A stretch of 64,000 bases of DNA from Balneolaceae bacterium (lineage in GTDB: Bacteria > Bacteroidota > Rhodothermia > Balneolales > Balneolaceae). The position numbers and the translations under genes are program-made. Numbering within the stretch: position 1 is the stretch's first letter; the number at the start of each line of letters is the position of its first letter. Under the pieces are notes generated by a model. The model did not search any database. It saw nothing but the letters and a program-made list of their open reading frames with translations, and was not told the origin of the DNA. The stretch spans positions 62,001 to 126,000 of the forward strand of contig JAEPQE010000004.1 of assembly GCA_017640665.1 (NCBI GenBank). The letters are read 5' to 3'. Positions 50,620 to 61,400 of this stretch are shown in pieces.

Positions 50620-52454
50620 TCGGCTTCCCTCTGCGAATTATCCTCTTTCGGAACCCAATTCATTACATGGTTATAGGTATAAGGACGATTGACTTCTCCT
50701 GTGAGATACTTTTCTAAGATAAGTGAAGCAATTGGTGCAGCCGAAGTAGATGCGAAGCCGGCATTTTCCAGAAAAACAGTTACTACAATTTGAGGGTCAT
50801 CGAAGGGAGCGAATGAAGTAAACCAACCGTGGCTGAATCCGTGTGGATTTTCGGCGGTACCAGTTTTTCCGGCTATATCAATTATATTCGTTTTAGCATA
50901 AAAGCGACCACTTCCTTCCTGAACGACACGCCTCATTCCGATTTTCACCAAATCCAAATATTCTGGCTTTACCCAACTGATTTTCTCATGAACTTCAGGG
51001 GTAATTTGAACTTCGCCGTTACTTTGCTGGATAGATTGTACCAGATGAGGTCTGATCCGATATCCTCCGTTTGCTATCGAACTTGTCATTTGTGCAATCT
51101 GAAGAGGAGATACCGAAATTACGCCTTGCCCAATACCGAGATTTATTAAATCGCCTAATCCCCATTGGCGTTTCCCAAACCTTCTGTCCATATAAGCACT
51201 ATCCGGAATGATGCCAGTAGTTGAACTTGGTAAGTCAATGGATGTTGGTACTCCAAGACCAAAATCCTTTACTAACTTACTCCAGTTATTTAGATCACCC
51301 TGCGAACTTATACGATCCATCAATGCATAAAAGTAAGTATTACTAGAGTACGCAATAGCCTTTTCGAGGTCATAATCACCAAGTTCAGCAATGTCTCTGT
51401 ATAAACGGCCTCTCCTATAGCCGCCTGTATTTCGTACCACAGTTTCAGGGGTGATATATCCAAGATGCAGTCCGATAATTCCCATTAACGGCTTGAAGGT
51501 AGAACCGGGAGGTTGGCGGCTCGAAATAGCCCGATTAAAAAGTGGCCGGGTTGAATCGGAATTTATTTCTACCCAATAATCACGGTCTAGGCGTCCTGCG
51601 AGTCTTTCGACATCATAATTAGGTGAACTAACTAACGATAGGATCTCACCTGTGTGAGGATTCATCACGACAACTGCTCCGATTTTATCCTGCATCAATT
51701 CTTCAACATAAGCCTGCAGCTCAGAATCAATTGTAGTAATAATATTACCACCCTGAGTTGGGTTTCTTCCTGAGCGCTCTCCTTCATAATTCCCTAAAGA
51801 TTGTCCGTAGGCGTTTACTTTCAAAAACTCTACCCCAAGGTCACCACGGAGAGCATCTTCATAGACCATTTCAAGCCCGCTTTTTCCAATCTTATCACCT
51901 AAACGAAGATCTTCGGAGGATTCATAATCATTACGGTCTGCTTCACGTAAATAACCAAAAATATGGGAAGCTTTCATATTCGTTGGGTAGTGCCGTTTAC
52001 TTTCAATTTGATGCCCGATGCCGGGGAGTTGCCAGATATTTTCCTGGATTAGTGAGAAGGTCTCGAAATCAACATCGGTTAACAGAGGGGAGGTTCTGTA
52101 CCACGAATAGCGTTGAGCTTCATCAATTCTGGTAGTAATTACACTATCTTCAACCTGAAGAAGTTCTGTTAGCAAGGGAATCTTATCTTCATCAAAATTC
52201 GAGGGTGTAACAGTAATCGAAAAAATAGGTTCGTTGTCGGTTATCAGTACTCCATTTCGGTCATAAATCAATCCCCTTGCAGGACTTACAAATTCCTGGC
52301 GGATTGAATTCTCTTCTCCTAAACTGGCATAGGTTTCATATTGGATGATCTGTAAATAGAATACACGCCCAAAAACAATAAGGCATAACCCTAACATAAT
52401 CACTTGCAGTGATCTAATAGATGTTCTTGTTCTATTGGGCTGGCTCTTATACAC
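50616..52454 (-). CDS. mrdA: Penicillin-binding protein 2 (class B PBP, elongasome transpeptidase)
   Basis: A 612-residue class B PBP. One N-terminal membrane segment (VIMLGLCLIVFGRVFYLQII) is followed by a pedestal domain (about 40-250). In the transpeptidase domain SxxK is in QPPGSTFKPLMG, SxN in AYSSNTYFYAL, and KTG in DIAGKTGTAENPHGFSHGWF. It cross-links peptides in lateral wall growth, with RodA as glycan polymerase. It is separated from mreD by two bases and overlaps rodA by four. Confidence 0.95.
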   Translation of the reverse strand: MYKSQPNRTRTSIRSLQVIMLGLCLIVFGRVFYLQIIQYETYASLGEENSIRQEFVSPARGLIYDRNGVLITDNEPIFSITVTPSNFDEDKIPLLTELLQVEDSVITTRIDEAQRYSWYRTSPLLTDVDFETFSLIQENIWQLPGIGHQIESKRHYPTNMKASHIFGYLREADRNDYESSEDLRLGDKIGKSGLEMVYEDALRGDLGVEFLKVNAYGQSLGNYEGERSGRNPTQGGNIITTIDSELQAYVEELMQDKIGAVVVMNPHTGEILSLVSSPNYDVERLAGRLDRDYWVEINSDSTRPLFNRAISSRQPPGSTFKPLMGIIGLHLGYITPETVVRNTGGYRRGRLYRDIAELGDYDLEKAIAYSSNTYFYALMDRISSQGDLNNWSKLVKDFGLGVPTSIDLPSSTTGIIPDSAYMDRRFGKRQWGLGDLINLGIGQGVISVSPLQIAQMTSSIANGGYRIRPHLVQSIQQSNGEVQITPEVHEKISWVKPEYLDLVKIGMRRVVQEGSGRFYAKTNIIDIAGKTGTAENPHGFSHGWFTSFAPFDDPQIVVTVFLENAGFASTSAAPIASLILEKYLTGEVNRPYTYNHVMNWVPKEDNSQREAE

Positions 52455-52456
52455 CT

Positions 52457-52927
52457 CTATTTAATTCTGAATATGAAAATTAAAGCTCCTACGGTTGAAG
52501 TATAGATCGCGTTCCCAATTACAAACCAAACAGGGTTATAACTTGTGGCGTATGCACCAAAGAAACTACTCAAACCAATAAAAATTATATTATGAAGCAG
52601 GGCTGCGAACAGAATGAAAAGAAATATTTGCCAAAGTAAAGACTGAGTTTCAGACCTACGTTTTATAAAATTATAACTCAGAAAAACTAATAATGTTTTG
52701 GAAAACATATACATCCCCCAAAAATCAAAGAATGCGTCCTGAAGCAAACCTAAAAAAGCGGCTATGAATAAGAGTTGTGGACGGCTGTAACGAGCCACCA
52801 ACCACAACAAATAAAAGGTAATCGGGTCTGCAGTTATCCCAAAAATGGGAAGATGCTGGAAGAACAGTACCTGTGCCACCACAAAAATAAAACCCAAGCC
52901 GATATCTTTTATTACTTGACTATTCAT
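52457..52927 (-). CDS. mreD: Rod shape-determining protein MreD
   Basis: A 156-residue protein with five or six membrane segments and little conserved motif. The identification rests on small size, all-helical membrane character (AAFLGLLQDAFFDFWGMYMF is the typical GxxxD-type segment) and its position between mreC and pbp2. It overlaps mreC by four bases. It links MreB filaments to the wall synthases. Confidence 0.9.
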   Translation of the reverse strand: MNSQVIKDIGLGFIFVVAQVLFFQHLPIFGITADPITFYLLWLVARYSRPQLLFIAAFLGLLQDAFFDFWGMYMFSKTLLVFLSYNFIKRRSETQSLLWQIFLFILFAALLHNIIFIGLSSFFGAYATSYNPVWFVIGNAIYTSTVGALIFIFRIK

Positions 52928-53766
52928 CGGAATAACTCATTATAGCCTTGTTCCAGATTTTCAATTGATGAATCAGGTTCAAAAATTATAACGAAGCCTT
53001 CAGCTACATTAAAGAGTGATGCAAAGGGCTGCAAGAAGATACGCTGAGTATCTTTTCCTGGTTCCTCTTCGGTACGAATAACTTTACCAATAGGAATGCC
53101 TGCCGGAAATTCATTACCAAAACCCGAGGTCTCAATCACAAATCCAGAATCGATAGGGACTGTTTTTGGCACAAAGTCCATAACAAGTTCAGACATATTT
53201 TCCCCTGACCAACTTACTATTCCGGTAGAGCGGGTTTCCGATACACGAGCGCTTACCCTGAAAAGATTATTATAATAAGGCATTACCTGAGAATAATATC
53301 CACTAGTGAGCACAACCTTACCAATCAAACCATCAGAGGTAATTACCGGCATGCCTTTTGTGATGTCTTCTCTGAAACCTGCATCAATTGTAAAACTGTT
53401 ATTTAGTCCAGTTAACTCTTTGCTTACAAAGGTGACAGGCTTTAATCCATATTCACTTTCCTCTTTGAACTCCAGTAAGTTTCTAAGCTCTCTGTTTTCT
53501 TGTTCAATTGCACGTAAACGACTCAATTCATCCTGCAAGAGAATATTTTGTCGCTGTAGGTATGTATTAGTATTCAGAGCTTGTCGATAAACCCTGATAT
53601 TCGAAAGAGGTTCTTCTAACAAGCTTACAATGGTTATTGAAAACTGACGGAGGTTGTTAATGCCATCCTGATGGCGATTTATAGCAATAGAGAGTGCACA
53701 AACGAGAAGAAGGGCAGTTAATATGTAATCGGTAGCATTCTCAACTTTAAAAACTCTAAATCGCAT
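52924..53766 (-). CDS. mreC: Rod shape-determining protein MreC
   Basis: A 280-residue bitopic protein: a short cytoplasmic start, one membrane segment (YILTALLLVCALSIAIN), a coiled coil (about 60-95, LQRQNILLQDELSRLRAIEQ), and a periplasmic beta-domain with VITSDGLIGKVVLTSGYYSQ and ETSGFGNEFPAGIPIGKVI. MreC bridges MreB to PBP2 and activates wall synthesis. It follows mreB after six bases and overlaps mreD. Confidence 0.94.
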   Translation of the reverse strand: MRFRVFKVENATDYILTALLLVCALSIAINRHQDGINNLRQFSITIVSLLEEPLSNIRVYRQALNTNTYLQRQNILLQDELSRLRAIEQENRELRNLLEFKEESEYGLKPVTFVSKELTGLNNSFTIDAGFREDITKGMPVITSDGLIGKVVLTSGYYSQVMPYYNNLFRVSARVSETRSTGIVSWSGENMSELVMDFVPKTVPIDSGFVIETSGFGNEFPAGIPIGKVIRTEEEPGKDTQRIFLQPFASLFNVAEGFVIIFEPDSSIENLEQGYNELFR

Positions 53767-53772
53767 TCAAGA

Positions 53773-54846
53773 TTATCTATTGGACTCAATTACAGGACGG
53801 TAGTATTCCAGATTTTCTAAAATTGCACCGGTTCCACGAACAACCGCAGTAAGCGGATCTTCGGCAATATGAACCGGAAGATCAGTTGTTTCCATAATCA
53901 GTTTGTCGAGATTCTTAAGCAGGGCTCCACCACCGGTAAGCATAATTCCACGGTCCAGGATATCAGCAGAAAGCTCAGGAGGTGTTTGCTCCAACGATTT
54001 TGTAATCGACTCAACAATGGTGTTTACAGATTCAGCCATTGCTTCACGTGCATCTTTTGAAGTAATATGACGGGTTCTCGGAACTCCATTAACAAGATCA
54101 CGTCCTTTGGTTATCATTTCCAGCTCTTCATCTAATGGTGCAGCAGAACCAATCTCACATTTAATTTTCTCAGCAGTTCGCTCACCAATTAATAGATTAT
54201 GATTTCTTCTGAAATAATTGATGATGTCATCATTCAATTCATCTCCACCAAGGCGTACAGACTGAGCATAAACGATCCCCGAAAGGGCAATTACAGCAAT
54301 CTCAGTGGTTCCGCCACCGATATCAACAATCATATTTCCAACCGGCTCATGAACATCTAGCCCAATTCCAATGGCAGCAGCCATAGGCTCATCAACCAAA
54401 TGTACTTCTTTAGCACCAGCATGTTCAGCACTGTCACGAACTGCGCGTCGTTCTACTTCAGTAATTCCACTTGGTACACAAATTACCATCTGTCTGGTAG
54501 TAGAATACCATTTTTTCTTGACCTTATAGATCATCCCCTTAATCATCTGCTCTGCTACTTCGAAGTCAGCAATTACGCCGTCCCGAAGAGGTCTTACGGT
54601 TCTGATTTTCCGGTGTGTTTTTTCGTGCATCAACCGCGCTTCATGTCCTGTAGCAACCGGGGTATTCTGTTGATTAAGTGCTACAATTGACGGTTCATTT
54701 AAAACTATTCCCTCTCCACGAGAGTATATCAAAGTGTTCGCTGTCCCTAAATCGATAGCAATATCAGTATAAAGAAAATCGAAAAGCCCTTTTTTTGGGG
54801 GTGTTTTCGATGATTTAGGGGATGGAATTCCAAACCTGTCGGACAT
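53773..54846 (-). CDS. mreB: Rod shape-determining actin-like protein MreB
   Basis: A 357-residue bacterial actin. Nucleotide-binding motifs are AIDLGTANTLIYSRGEGIVL (phosphate 1), NMIVDIGGGTTEIAVIALSG (phosphate 2) and ILDRGIMLTGGGALLKNLD (adenosine). MreB filaments orient the elongasome and give the rod shape. The N-terminus (about 25 residues, rich in Ser, Pro and Lys) is longer than in E. coli. First gene of the five-gene operon; its leader (54847-54955) has no clear promoter. Confidence 0.96.
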   Translation of the reverse strand: MSDRFGIPSPKSSKTPPKKGLFDFLYTDIAIDLGTANTLIYSRGEGIVLNEPSIVALNQQNTPVATGHEARLMHEKTHRKIRTVRPLRDGVIADFEVAEQMIKGMIYKVKKKWYSTTRQMVICVPSGITEVERRAVRDSAEHAGAKEVHLVDEPMAAAIGIGLDVHEPVGNMIVDIGGGTTEIAVIALSGIVYAQSVRLGGDELNDDIINYFRRNHNLLIGERTAEKIKCEIGSAAPLDEELEMITKGRDLVNGVPRTRHITSKDAREAMAESVNTIVESITKSLEQTPPELSADILDRGIMLTGGGALLKNLDKLIMETTDLPVHIAEDPLTAVVRGTGAILENLEYYRPVIESNR

Positions 54847-54955
54847 TTTAGCTAGTTAGTAGGTTGATATTAGTGCTGATGAAATTTCGGATGGAAAATA
54901 CAATATTGAGACCCTTTTTGCGAATGATTAAATGCACAATAAATCAAATGAAAAA

Positions 54956-56530
54956 TTAGTGTTTAAAATGACGTTTTCCTGTAAAAATCATAGTCATGTC
55001 ATGTTCATTTGCTTTCGCAATTACTTCTTCATCACGGATACTTCCCCCGGGTTGAATTACTGCCGTTACTCCCGCCTCAGCGGCAGCCTCCACACCATCC
55101 GAAAATGGGAAGAATGCATCAGAAGCGATAGCTGAACCCTCAAGAGGTAAGCCTTCTTTTTTTGCTTTTGCTACTGCTATTTCTGAAGAATCTACACGGC
55201 TGGTTTGCCCTGATCCTATTCCCAGGGTTCTGCCGTCTTTCGCATACACAATAGCATTCGATTTTACATGGCGTACAACTTTCCATGAAAACAATAAATC
55301 CTGCATTTCGGCTTCAGATGGTTTCCTTGATGTTACCACCTTAAACTCTGACTCGTCAAAAGGTTCCGTATCGGAGTCCTGTTTCAGAAGCCCCCCGAAA
55401 ATAGAACGAAAGGTGGTTCCAGAGCCAGCATTAGATGTTTCTTTGATTCTGATTAGCCTGCGATTCTTTTTCTGAATGAGCAATTCTTTCGCCTCTTCTG
55501 AGAACGAAGGAGCAATAATGATTTCGGTAAAAATCTTGTCTATCGATTGAGCAGTCTCAACATCAAGTTCCTGGTTTACTACAACAATTCCACCAAAAGG
55601 AGATACCGTATCTGTACTGAAGGCTCTTTCATAAGCCTCATTCAAAGACTCTCCAATGCCAACTCCACAAGGAATCGTGTGCTTGATGATGGCACATGCA
55701 GGTTTGCCGGTTTTGAAATCGGAAATTATGTTCAGAGCTGCATCAACATCCAGATAATTATTGTAACTCAATTGTTTGCCATGGAAACAATCAATAGCAT
55801 CCTGTTGATTTCCATATACAGCAGCTTTCTGATGAGGGTTTTCGCCGTATCTTAATTCCTGAGAAAGAGGGAGTGAGATGTTAAACTGTGTGGAAGGCTC
55901 ATCATCAACAATGCTATCAAAGTAATTTGAAATCGCAGAATCGTAATCGGCTGTATGTGCGAAGGCATCTTTAGCGAGCTTTTTTCTGGTTTTGAAACTG
56001 ATACCCTCACCAGATTCAACTTCCTGAATAAACGCATCATACTGATTTGGGGATGATAAAATGCATACATGAGCAAAGTTTTTAGCGGCAGCACGAATCA
56101 TAGTAGGTCCGCCGATATCGATAAATTCTGTAGCCTCAGCGGGAGTGATATCAGGTTTTAAAATGGTTTCTTTAAATGGATAGAGGTTCACCACAACTAA
56201 CTCAATGGGTTCAATTCCAAGCTTATCGAGTTCGTCATTATCCGGGGCATGACTGGTCCTCGCTAAAATTCCGCCATGAATATGAGGGTGTAAGGTTTTA
56301 ACTCTTCCATCGAGACATTCGGGAAATCCGGTGACTTCAGAGGCATCTGTTACTTCAATACCAGCCTCTGCGATAGCTTTGGCTGTGCCTCCTGTTGAGA
56401 TTAGTTCAACACCTGCTTTATCAAGTGCAGTTGCCAATTCTATTAATTTCGATTTATCTGAAACAGATAATAATGCTCGTTTTATAGTTAAAGGAGTTTT
56501 GGGAAGTGAGGAGAGCGGTTTTAAAGCCAT
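54956..56530 (-). CDS. purH: Bifunctional AICAR formyltransferase / IMP cyclohydrolase
   Basis: Performs the last two steps of IMP synthesis. The 524 residues divide into the N-terminal IMP cyclohydrolase/MGS-like domain (about 15-210; RALLSVSDKSKLIELATALD, then ELISTGGTAKAIAEAG, then LDGRVKTLHPHIHGGILAR) and the AICAR transformylase domain (ELRYGENPHQKAAVYG, CAIIKHTIPCGVG with the catalytic Lys-His, and a late GIGSGQTSRVDSSEIAVAK, ending near DEEVIAKANEHDM). Both active sites look complete. It follows purN by two bases, so the two purine genes are one operon. Confidence 0.97.
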   Translation of the reverse strand: MALKPLSSLPKTPLTIKRALLSVSDKSKLIELATALDKAGVELISTGGTAKAIAEAGIEVTDASEVTGFPECLDGRVKTLHPHIHGGILARTSHAPDNDELDKLGIEPIELVVVNLYPFKETILKPDITPAEATEFIDIGGPTMIRAAAKNFAHVCILSSPNQYDAFIQEVESGEGISFKTRKKLAKDAFAHTADYDSAISNYFDSIVDDEPSTQFNISLPLSQELRYGENPHQKAAVYGNQQDAIDCFHGKQLSYNNYLDVDAALNIISDFKTGKPACAIIKHTIPCGVGIGESLNEAYERAFSTDTVSPFGGIVVVNQELDVETAQSIDKIFTEIIIAPSFSEEAKELLIQKKNRRLIRIKETSNAGSGTTFRSIFGGLLKQDSDTEPFDESEFKVVTSRKPSEAEMQDLLFSWKVVRHVKSNAIVYAKDGRTLGIGSGQTSRVDSSEIAVAKAKKEGLPLEGSAIASDAFFPFSDGVEAAAEAGVTAVIQPGGSIRDEEVIAKANEHDMTMIFTGKRHFKH

Positions 56531-56532
56531 TG

Positions 56533-57120
56533 TCAGTTAAGAGTTTTTAAATAGTCAGAAATTACTATTGGATAGAGTTCATGTTCCTTTTCAAGAATTC
56601 TTGCAGCTAGTTCCTCGGGAGTATCATTATCGAGAACGGGGACTTCAATTTGATCAAGTATCGGCCCTTCATCATATTTTTCAGAAACCAAATGAATGGT
56701 ACAACCTGAAACTGTATCCCCGGATTCAATTACTGCTTTATGAACATTCAATCCATAGAACCCCTTTCCGCCATACTTAGGAAGAAGGGAAGGATGAATA
56801 TTGAGAATCCGGTTTTGGTAAGCCTGAATTACACTTGAAGGAATCTTTCTTAGAAAACCAGCTAAAACGATAATGTCTGCATCCCATTCGAAAAGTTGTT
56901 CCAGTAAAGTATTTGAATACTCTTCGATGGAGTTAAAATCTTTCACAGATAAAATGGCTGTGGGAATAGAATTATTGGAAGCCCGTTCCAGTGCTTTAAT
57001 CCCTTCTTTGTTTGAGATAAGTCCGGTAATACGGGCATGGAGTTTGCCAGTCTGAATTGCATCAATAATTGATTGAAAGTTTGAGCCTGAACCCGAGGCA
57101 AAAACAACAATATTCTTCAA
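56533..57120 (-). CDS. purN: Phosphoribosylglycinamide formyltransferase
   Basis: Transfers a formyl group from 10-formyl-THF to glycinamide ribonucleotide in purine synthesis. The 195-residue protein has FASGSGSNFQSIIDAI for the phosphoribosyl site, IIVLAGFLRKIPSSVI for the folate site, and the active-site run RILNIHPSLLPKYGGKGFYG, where Asn and His are catalytic; the Asp is in GDTVSGCTIHLVSEKYDEGP. First gene of the purN-purH pair, with a -7-like box (TATCTTTG on the minus strand, 57157-57164) upstream. Confidence 0.96.
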   Translation of the reverse strand: MKNIVVFASGSGSNFQSIIDAIQTGKLHARITGLISNKEGIKALERASNNSIPTAILSVKDFNSIEEYSNTLLEQLFEWDADIIVLAGFLRKIPSSVIQAYQNRILNIHPSLLPKYGGKGFYGLNVHKAVIESGDTVSGCTIHLVSEKYDEGPILDQIEVPVLDNDTPEELAARILEKEHELYPIVISDYLKTLN

Positions 57121-57156
57121 AAGAACCTGATCTTAAAGTGTTGCTGAAGTGCTTGC

Positions 57157-57164
57157 CAAAGATA
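57157..57164 (-). promoter_or_regulatory. -7-like box upstream of purN
   Basis: TATCTTTG on the minus strand matches TAnnTTTG and lies ~37 bases before the purN ATG. No TTG is seen at the expected -33 distance, so this is a weak call. Confidence 0.3.
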
Positions 57165-57196
57165 GGAAAACTTTCGGTGTATCGGCAGCCGTAGTT

Positions 57197-58294
57197 TTAA
57201 GTAATTTGAGGTGGAGAAGGCTGCGGGGGAGGGGCTTCAATACGGAATACCTGATAATTATTGAAGCTCCATGATACTTGATTGATAGTAATCTTGATTA
57301 CAGTTGCGATTGGTATAGCGATAAGCATCCCAAGAATCCCGGCGGTTTCAGCACCTACAAGAATAATAAATAGGATCGCAACGGGGTGCATGTCTGCGGA
57401 TCTGGAGAACAAAAAGGGTTGAAATACAAGGTTGTCTAACATCTGCACTGCAAATATTGCAAGCATACAAACCAAAACAAGGGAGAAATCTCCAGTTTCA
57501 ATAATGGAGATAATAATGGAAAGAAGATAACCTATGATTGGTCCGAAATAAGGGATAGTGTTGGCAATACCAACCGAAATTCCAACTGAAAGTGAGTTAT
57601 CAAGTCCCGCTATACTCAGTGTAGACCAGGATGTGAATGCAACCAGGATACTTTGCAAAAGTACGCTTCTAAAATAAAGCCCTAATCTTTTTTCGATTTT
57701 ATCAATCAAAGTGAGTGAAGTCTCAAAATACTTGTTGGGTATTAGTGTGAGTATATCTCTACGGATTTTAGTCCCGTCCTTCAAAAAGAAGAAAGCAGCG
57801 AATGGAACAACTAACACAGCAGAGAAAATATTAGTAAAAACACCAACTACATCACTTAAAACGGTAGATAACCTTCCAAAGTCAAATAATTCAATAATTA
57901 CAGCTGAGACTTTGTCCTCGAGAAAATTATCAGGAATAAATTCGTATTGACTTGTGAGTCGTGCCTCAATATTACTGGCAATTCTCTGGATATTCTCGAT
58001 ACTCAGACTATTAGCCAACTCGACCATTTCTGCGACAAAAATTGGAATTACGTTGGTAGAGATATAGACTACAAATAGTATTACAGCAGAAAGGGTGAGT
58101 GTAATTCCCAGTGTTCGATTTAGTCCCATTCGTTGAAGACGGTTCACAACCGGATCAAGGATATAGCTCAAAATCATGGCTAAAACCAGATAAGCAACAA
58201 GGATGCTGTAGTTATATAAAATCAAACCGACCACACCAAGAGCAGTTGCTCCAATAGCAAAACGTACAACCCGTTCAAGTGTGATGTTTTTCAT
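57197..58294 (-). CDS. AI-2E family transporter (YdgG/PerM-like membrane protein)
   Basis: A 365-residue protein with about eight membrane segments. Marks of the family are YLVLAMILSYILDPVVNRL near the start, FFLKDGTKIRRDILTLIPN in the middle, the GLDNSLSVGISVGIANTIPY and FGPIIGYLLSIIISI segments, and DMHPVAILFIILVGAETAGI. The AI-2 exporter name comes from a few members; most are of unproven substrate, and some are Na+/H+ antiporters. It precedes the purine genes' strand after a 76-base gap and ends in a proline-rich tail (EAPPPQPSPPQIT). Confidence 0.88.
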   Translation of the reverse strand: MKNITLERVVRFAIGATALGVVGLILYNYSILVAYLVLAMILSYILDPVVNRLQRMGLNRTLGITLTLSAVILFVVYISTNVIPIFVAEMVELANSLSIENIQRIASNIEARLTSQYEFIPDNFLEDKVSAVIIELFDFGRLSTVLSDVVGVFTNIFSAVLVVPFAAFFFLKDGTKIRRDILTLIPNKYFETSLTLIDKIEKRLGLYFRSVLLQSILVAFTSWSTLSIAGLDNSLSVGISVGIANTIPYFGPIIGYLLSIIISIIETGDFSLVLVCMLAIFAVQMLDNLVFQPFLFSRSADMHPVAILFIILVGAETAGILGMLIAIPIATVIKITINQVSWSFNNYQVFRIEAPPPQPSPPQIT

Positions 58295-58344
58295 GCCCCA
58301 ATGGTATTTGAATCAATAGCTTTAAGCAAGAAAAAAATGACTAA

Positions 58345-58377
58345 CAAAATTAAAATTTGCTACAGGGTGAGTACAAA
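58345..58377 (-). promoter_or_regulatory. Candidate promoter for the AI-2E family gene
   Basis: On the minus strand a perfect -7 box TAATTTTG (58345-58352) is preceded by TTTG (58374-58377) after 21 bases. Transcription would start near 58338, ~44 bases before the ATG. The spacer is two bases over the usual 19. Confidence 0.42.
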
Positions 58378-58416
58378 ATTACATTAAACGAGATAAAAGG
58401 TATGTAAGGGGGTATA

Positions 58417-61400
58417 ATGAAGGTTATAGTTAGTATTATAATTAGCATTTTATTTTGTATTCAGGTTTACGCTCAGGAAACCAACAAGAAGGTAAGCTCG
58501 ACTACTTTTGTAGTAACCAGTTCCGGCGATGAACCCGATTCGGATTTAGAAGATGGTATTTTTGATCCCCCAACTCTTCGGTCTGCAATTGAGAATGCGA
58601 ATCTAACAAGTGGATTGGATGAAATTACATTCGCAGGTATCTCTTCAGTAAATGTAGCCAGTCAGCTTCCGGTAATAACAAATCCGGTAATCATAAACGG
58701 TGCTCTCCCAAACAAGGCTAAGGTAGTTATTGATGGAGGAGGGGTAGTTACTGATTTCCTTCCAGGGTTTGTAATTGGACCTCAAGGTGGTGGAAGTGAG
58801 ATTTCGAATCTGGCGATCATTAAATTTTCTTTGGGTGCAGTCTTGCTTAACTCTGACAATAATGAGATTTCAAATAGCTACATAGGTACTGCAGATGGCG
58901 TATTAGCTGAACCAAATGGAGACCAGTTTGTTCCCCAAAGTACACCAGCTATTCATATAAAAGGGGAAGGAAACCTTATTTCCAGTAACCTTATTTCCGG
59001 GAATTTTGGTTATGGTATTCGTTTCGAACCGGCTACCGATTCATCAGAGATTACAATCCAGGATAACATTATTGGGTTGGATTCAACAGGCTCTGGGTAT
59101 ATGGGTAATTCATTTGGAGGTATCTTGCTCAATCAGGGTACAGGAGTAATTAATGGAAACATAATATCAGATAATGATGGATTTGGGATTCAAATAGATG
59201 GAGGTATAGGTTCCGAACAATACAAATTGGAGATATCAGGAAATCTTATTGGTGTAAATATAACCGGTACAATTGAAAGGGGAAATGAATTTGCCGGAAT
59301 CAGGACAGAACGTGGATATGTTGTTATTGAGGATAATATTATTAGCCATAACGAGTATGGAATTTTGAGTTATGGTGAGCGTATTCAGGTTATCAATAAT
59401 TATATAGGGTTGGATGCAACAGGCTCAAAAGATTTTGGAAACGAAAAATCAGGGATTGTTATCTATGGAAACAGAGCCGAAATTGGAGGAAGTGGGCTTT
59501 CTCAAAGAAATATTATTTCGGGTAATGACAATGAAGGGATCCTAATCTACTCTAGTGATAATATAATTCGTAACAACTTTATAGGTATAAATGCCTCGGG
59601 AAATACAGCCCTAGGGAATATGTATGAAGGCATTAAGTTAGAAAATGGTTCATTTTTAAATGTAATAGAAGAAAATGTTATTTCTGGGAACGGGAGGGAT
59701 GGCTTAGAGCTGGTTGGATCAAATAATCTGACTTCAATATGGGGAAATTTAATAGGCACCGATTCAACAGGAACTGAAGTAATTGGGAATTTGGAGAATG
59801 GTATTCAAGTGACGGATGCTTATGATATTGAGATCGGCGGATTACAGGCAGAAGATGGCAACGTGATCTCAGGAAATGGGTTGTATGGAATTCAGTCTTT
59901 TTTACTTACTACCAAACCAGATACTCTAGGGGAATTAAGTATTAGTAATAATAACATAGGCGTTGATCATACCGGTAAAGTAGCAATGGGCAACACTTTA
60001 GCAGGAATTTTACTTCCAAATTGGAATTCAACATTGGAGAAGAATGTAATCGGAGCCAATTCAGGCGCTATTATTGTAGAAGGGAAAAAGAATAGGATAC
60101 TTAGCAACTTTATCGGAGTAGATGTCACCGGAACAAATCAGATTGGAAACCTTAGTAATGGTATAGTTATTAAAGCTGATTCGAATATTGTAGGAGATCC
60201 TTTTGACCAAACTAGCGGTAACATAATATCAGCAAGTCAATATTCAGGTATCTTAGTATTTGGGGGTTCGGATTTCAACTCAATTGCTTACAACTATATT
60301 GGAGTAGATGTCACCGGAACCAAAGATTTCGGAAATGGCCGTGATGGAATAACCTTTGGTGCAAATAGTTCCAGAAATCTGATACAAGGGAATCTGATAA
60401 GTGGAAATACTGAAAATGGAATAGAACTCAACTCAAATAATAGCAACTTTGGTATTATTTCCAACCGTATTGGAACAGACGCATCAGGACAAAATCCTAT
60501 ATCTAATTTATTATCGGGCATCTACATTAAAAAGGGAGATAATATTGATATTGGTGAACCAATAGCTGGTAATGGAAATCTGATATCAGGAAATAATGGG
60601 TATGGTATTGAGTTGGTTGATAATAATTCTGAAAATATTCAGAAAGGGATTTCAATCAAGAACAATTTCATCGGAACAAAATTAAACGCAGGCGAAAGCT
60701 TAAAGAATCACAAAGGAGGAATTAAACTAAGTGAAGTAAGAAAAGTAACGGTTGGAGGAGAATTAACTACACTCGAAAGCAATATAATTGCCGGAAACGA
60801 TACTGTAGGAATTTATATTTTGGATAGATCAGTTGAAATTGGTGCACCATTCGATTCTATAAAGATTCTGGGAAATTATATTGGATTAGATAATAACTTG
60901 AATCCGGTTCCAAATACTGGTCCGGGGATTTTTGTTGATAATTCATTCGAAGGTGGAGTTATACATATTGGGAAAGATTCCTTGGCTAACCGAAATATCA
61001 TTGCGTTTAATGAAGGGACAGGAATTGGGGTTCTCGGGAAAAGAATAGTATTTATGGAATTCAACCAGATCTATAATAATAAATACCTTGCTATTGATTT
61101 GAATTATGATGGGGTAACACCAAATGATGGTATTGATTCAGATGAGGGAGCAAATTTCAGTCTTAACTTCCCGGAAATAGGAAATGCTACATATAATAAA
61201 AAAGATGAAATACTCACTGTTCATACTACTTTTCAATCCGAGCCTGGAGGATTTCTCTATTATTTTGACTACTACTACAACCAACAATGTGACGAAAGCG
61301 GATTTGGTGAAGCAGAGTATTATCTAGAAAGCGTTGAAATAACTACAAATATCCAGGGTTTTACTGAAAATTCGATTAATAAGTCACTTCCCTTTTCAAG

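Noticed and set aside
57197-58294. Reading the AI-2E family gene as evidence of quorum sensing.
   Set aside because: The family name derives from few members, and no luxS or autoinducer gene is in the window.
60112-60320. The identical 20-base phrase in two beta-helix units as an assembly error.
   Set aside because: The flanking bases differ and the unit spacing stays in frame, so duplication within the gene is the simpler reading.
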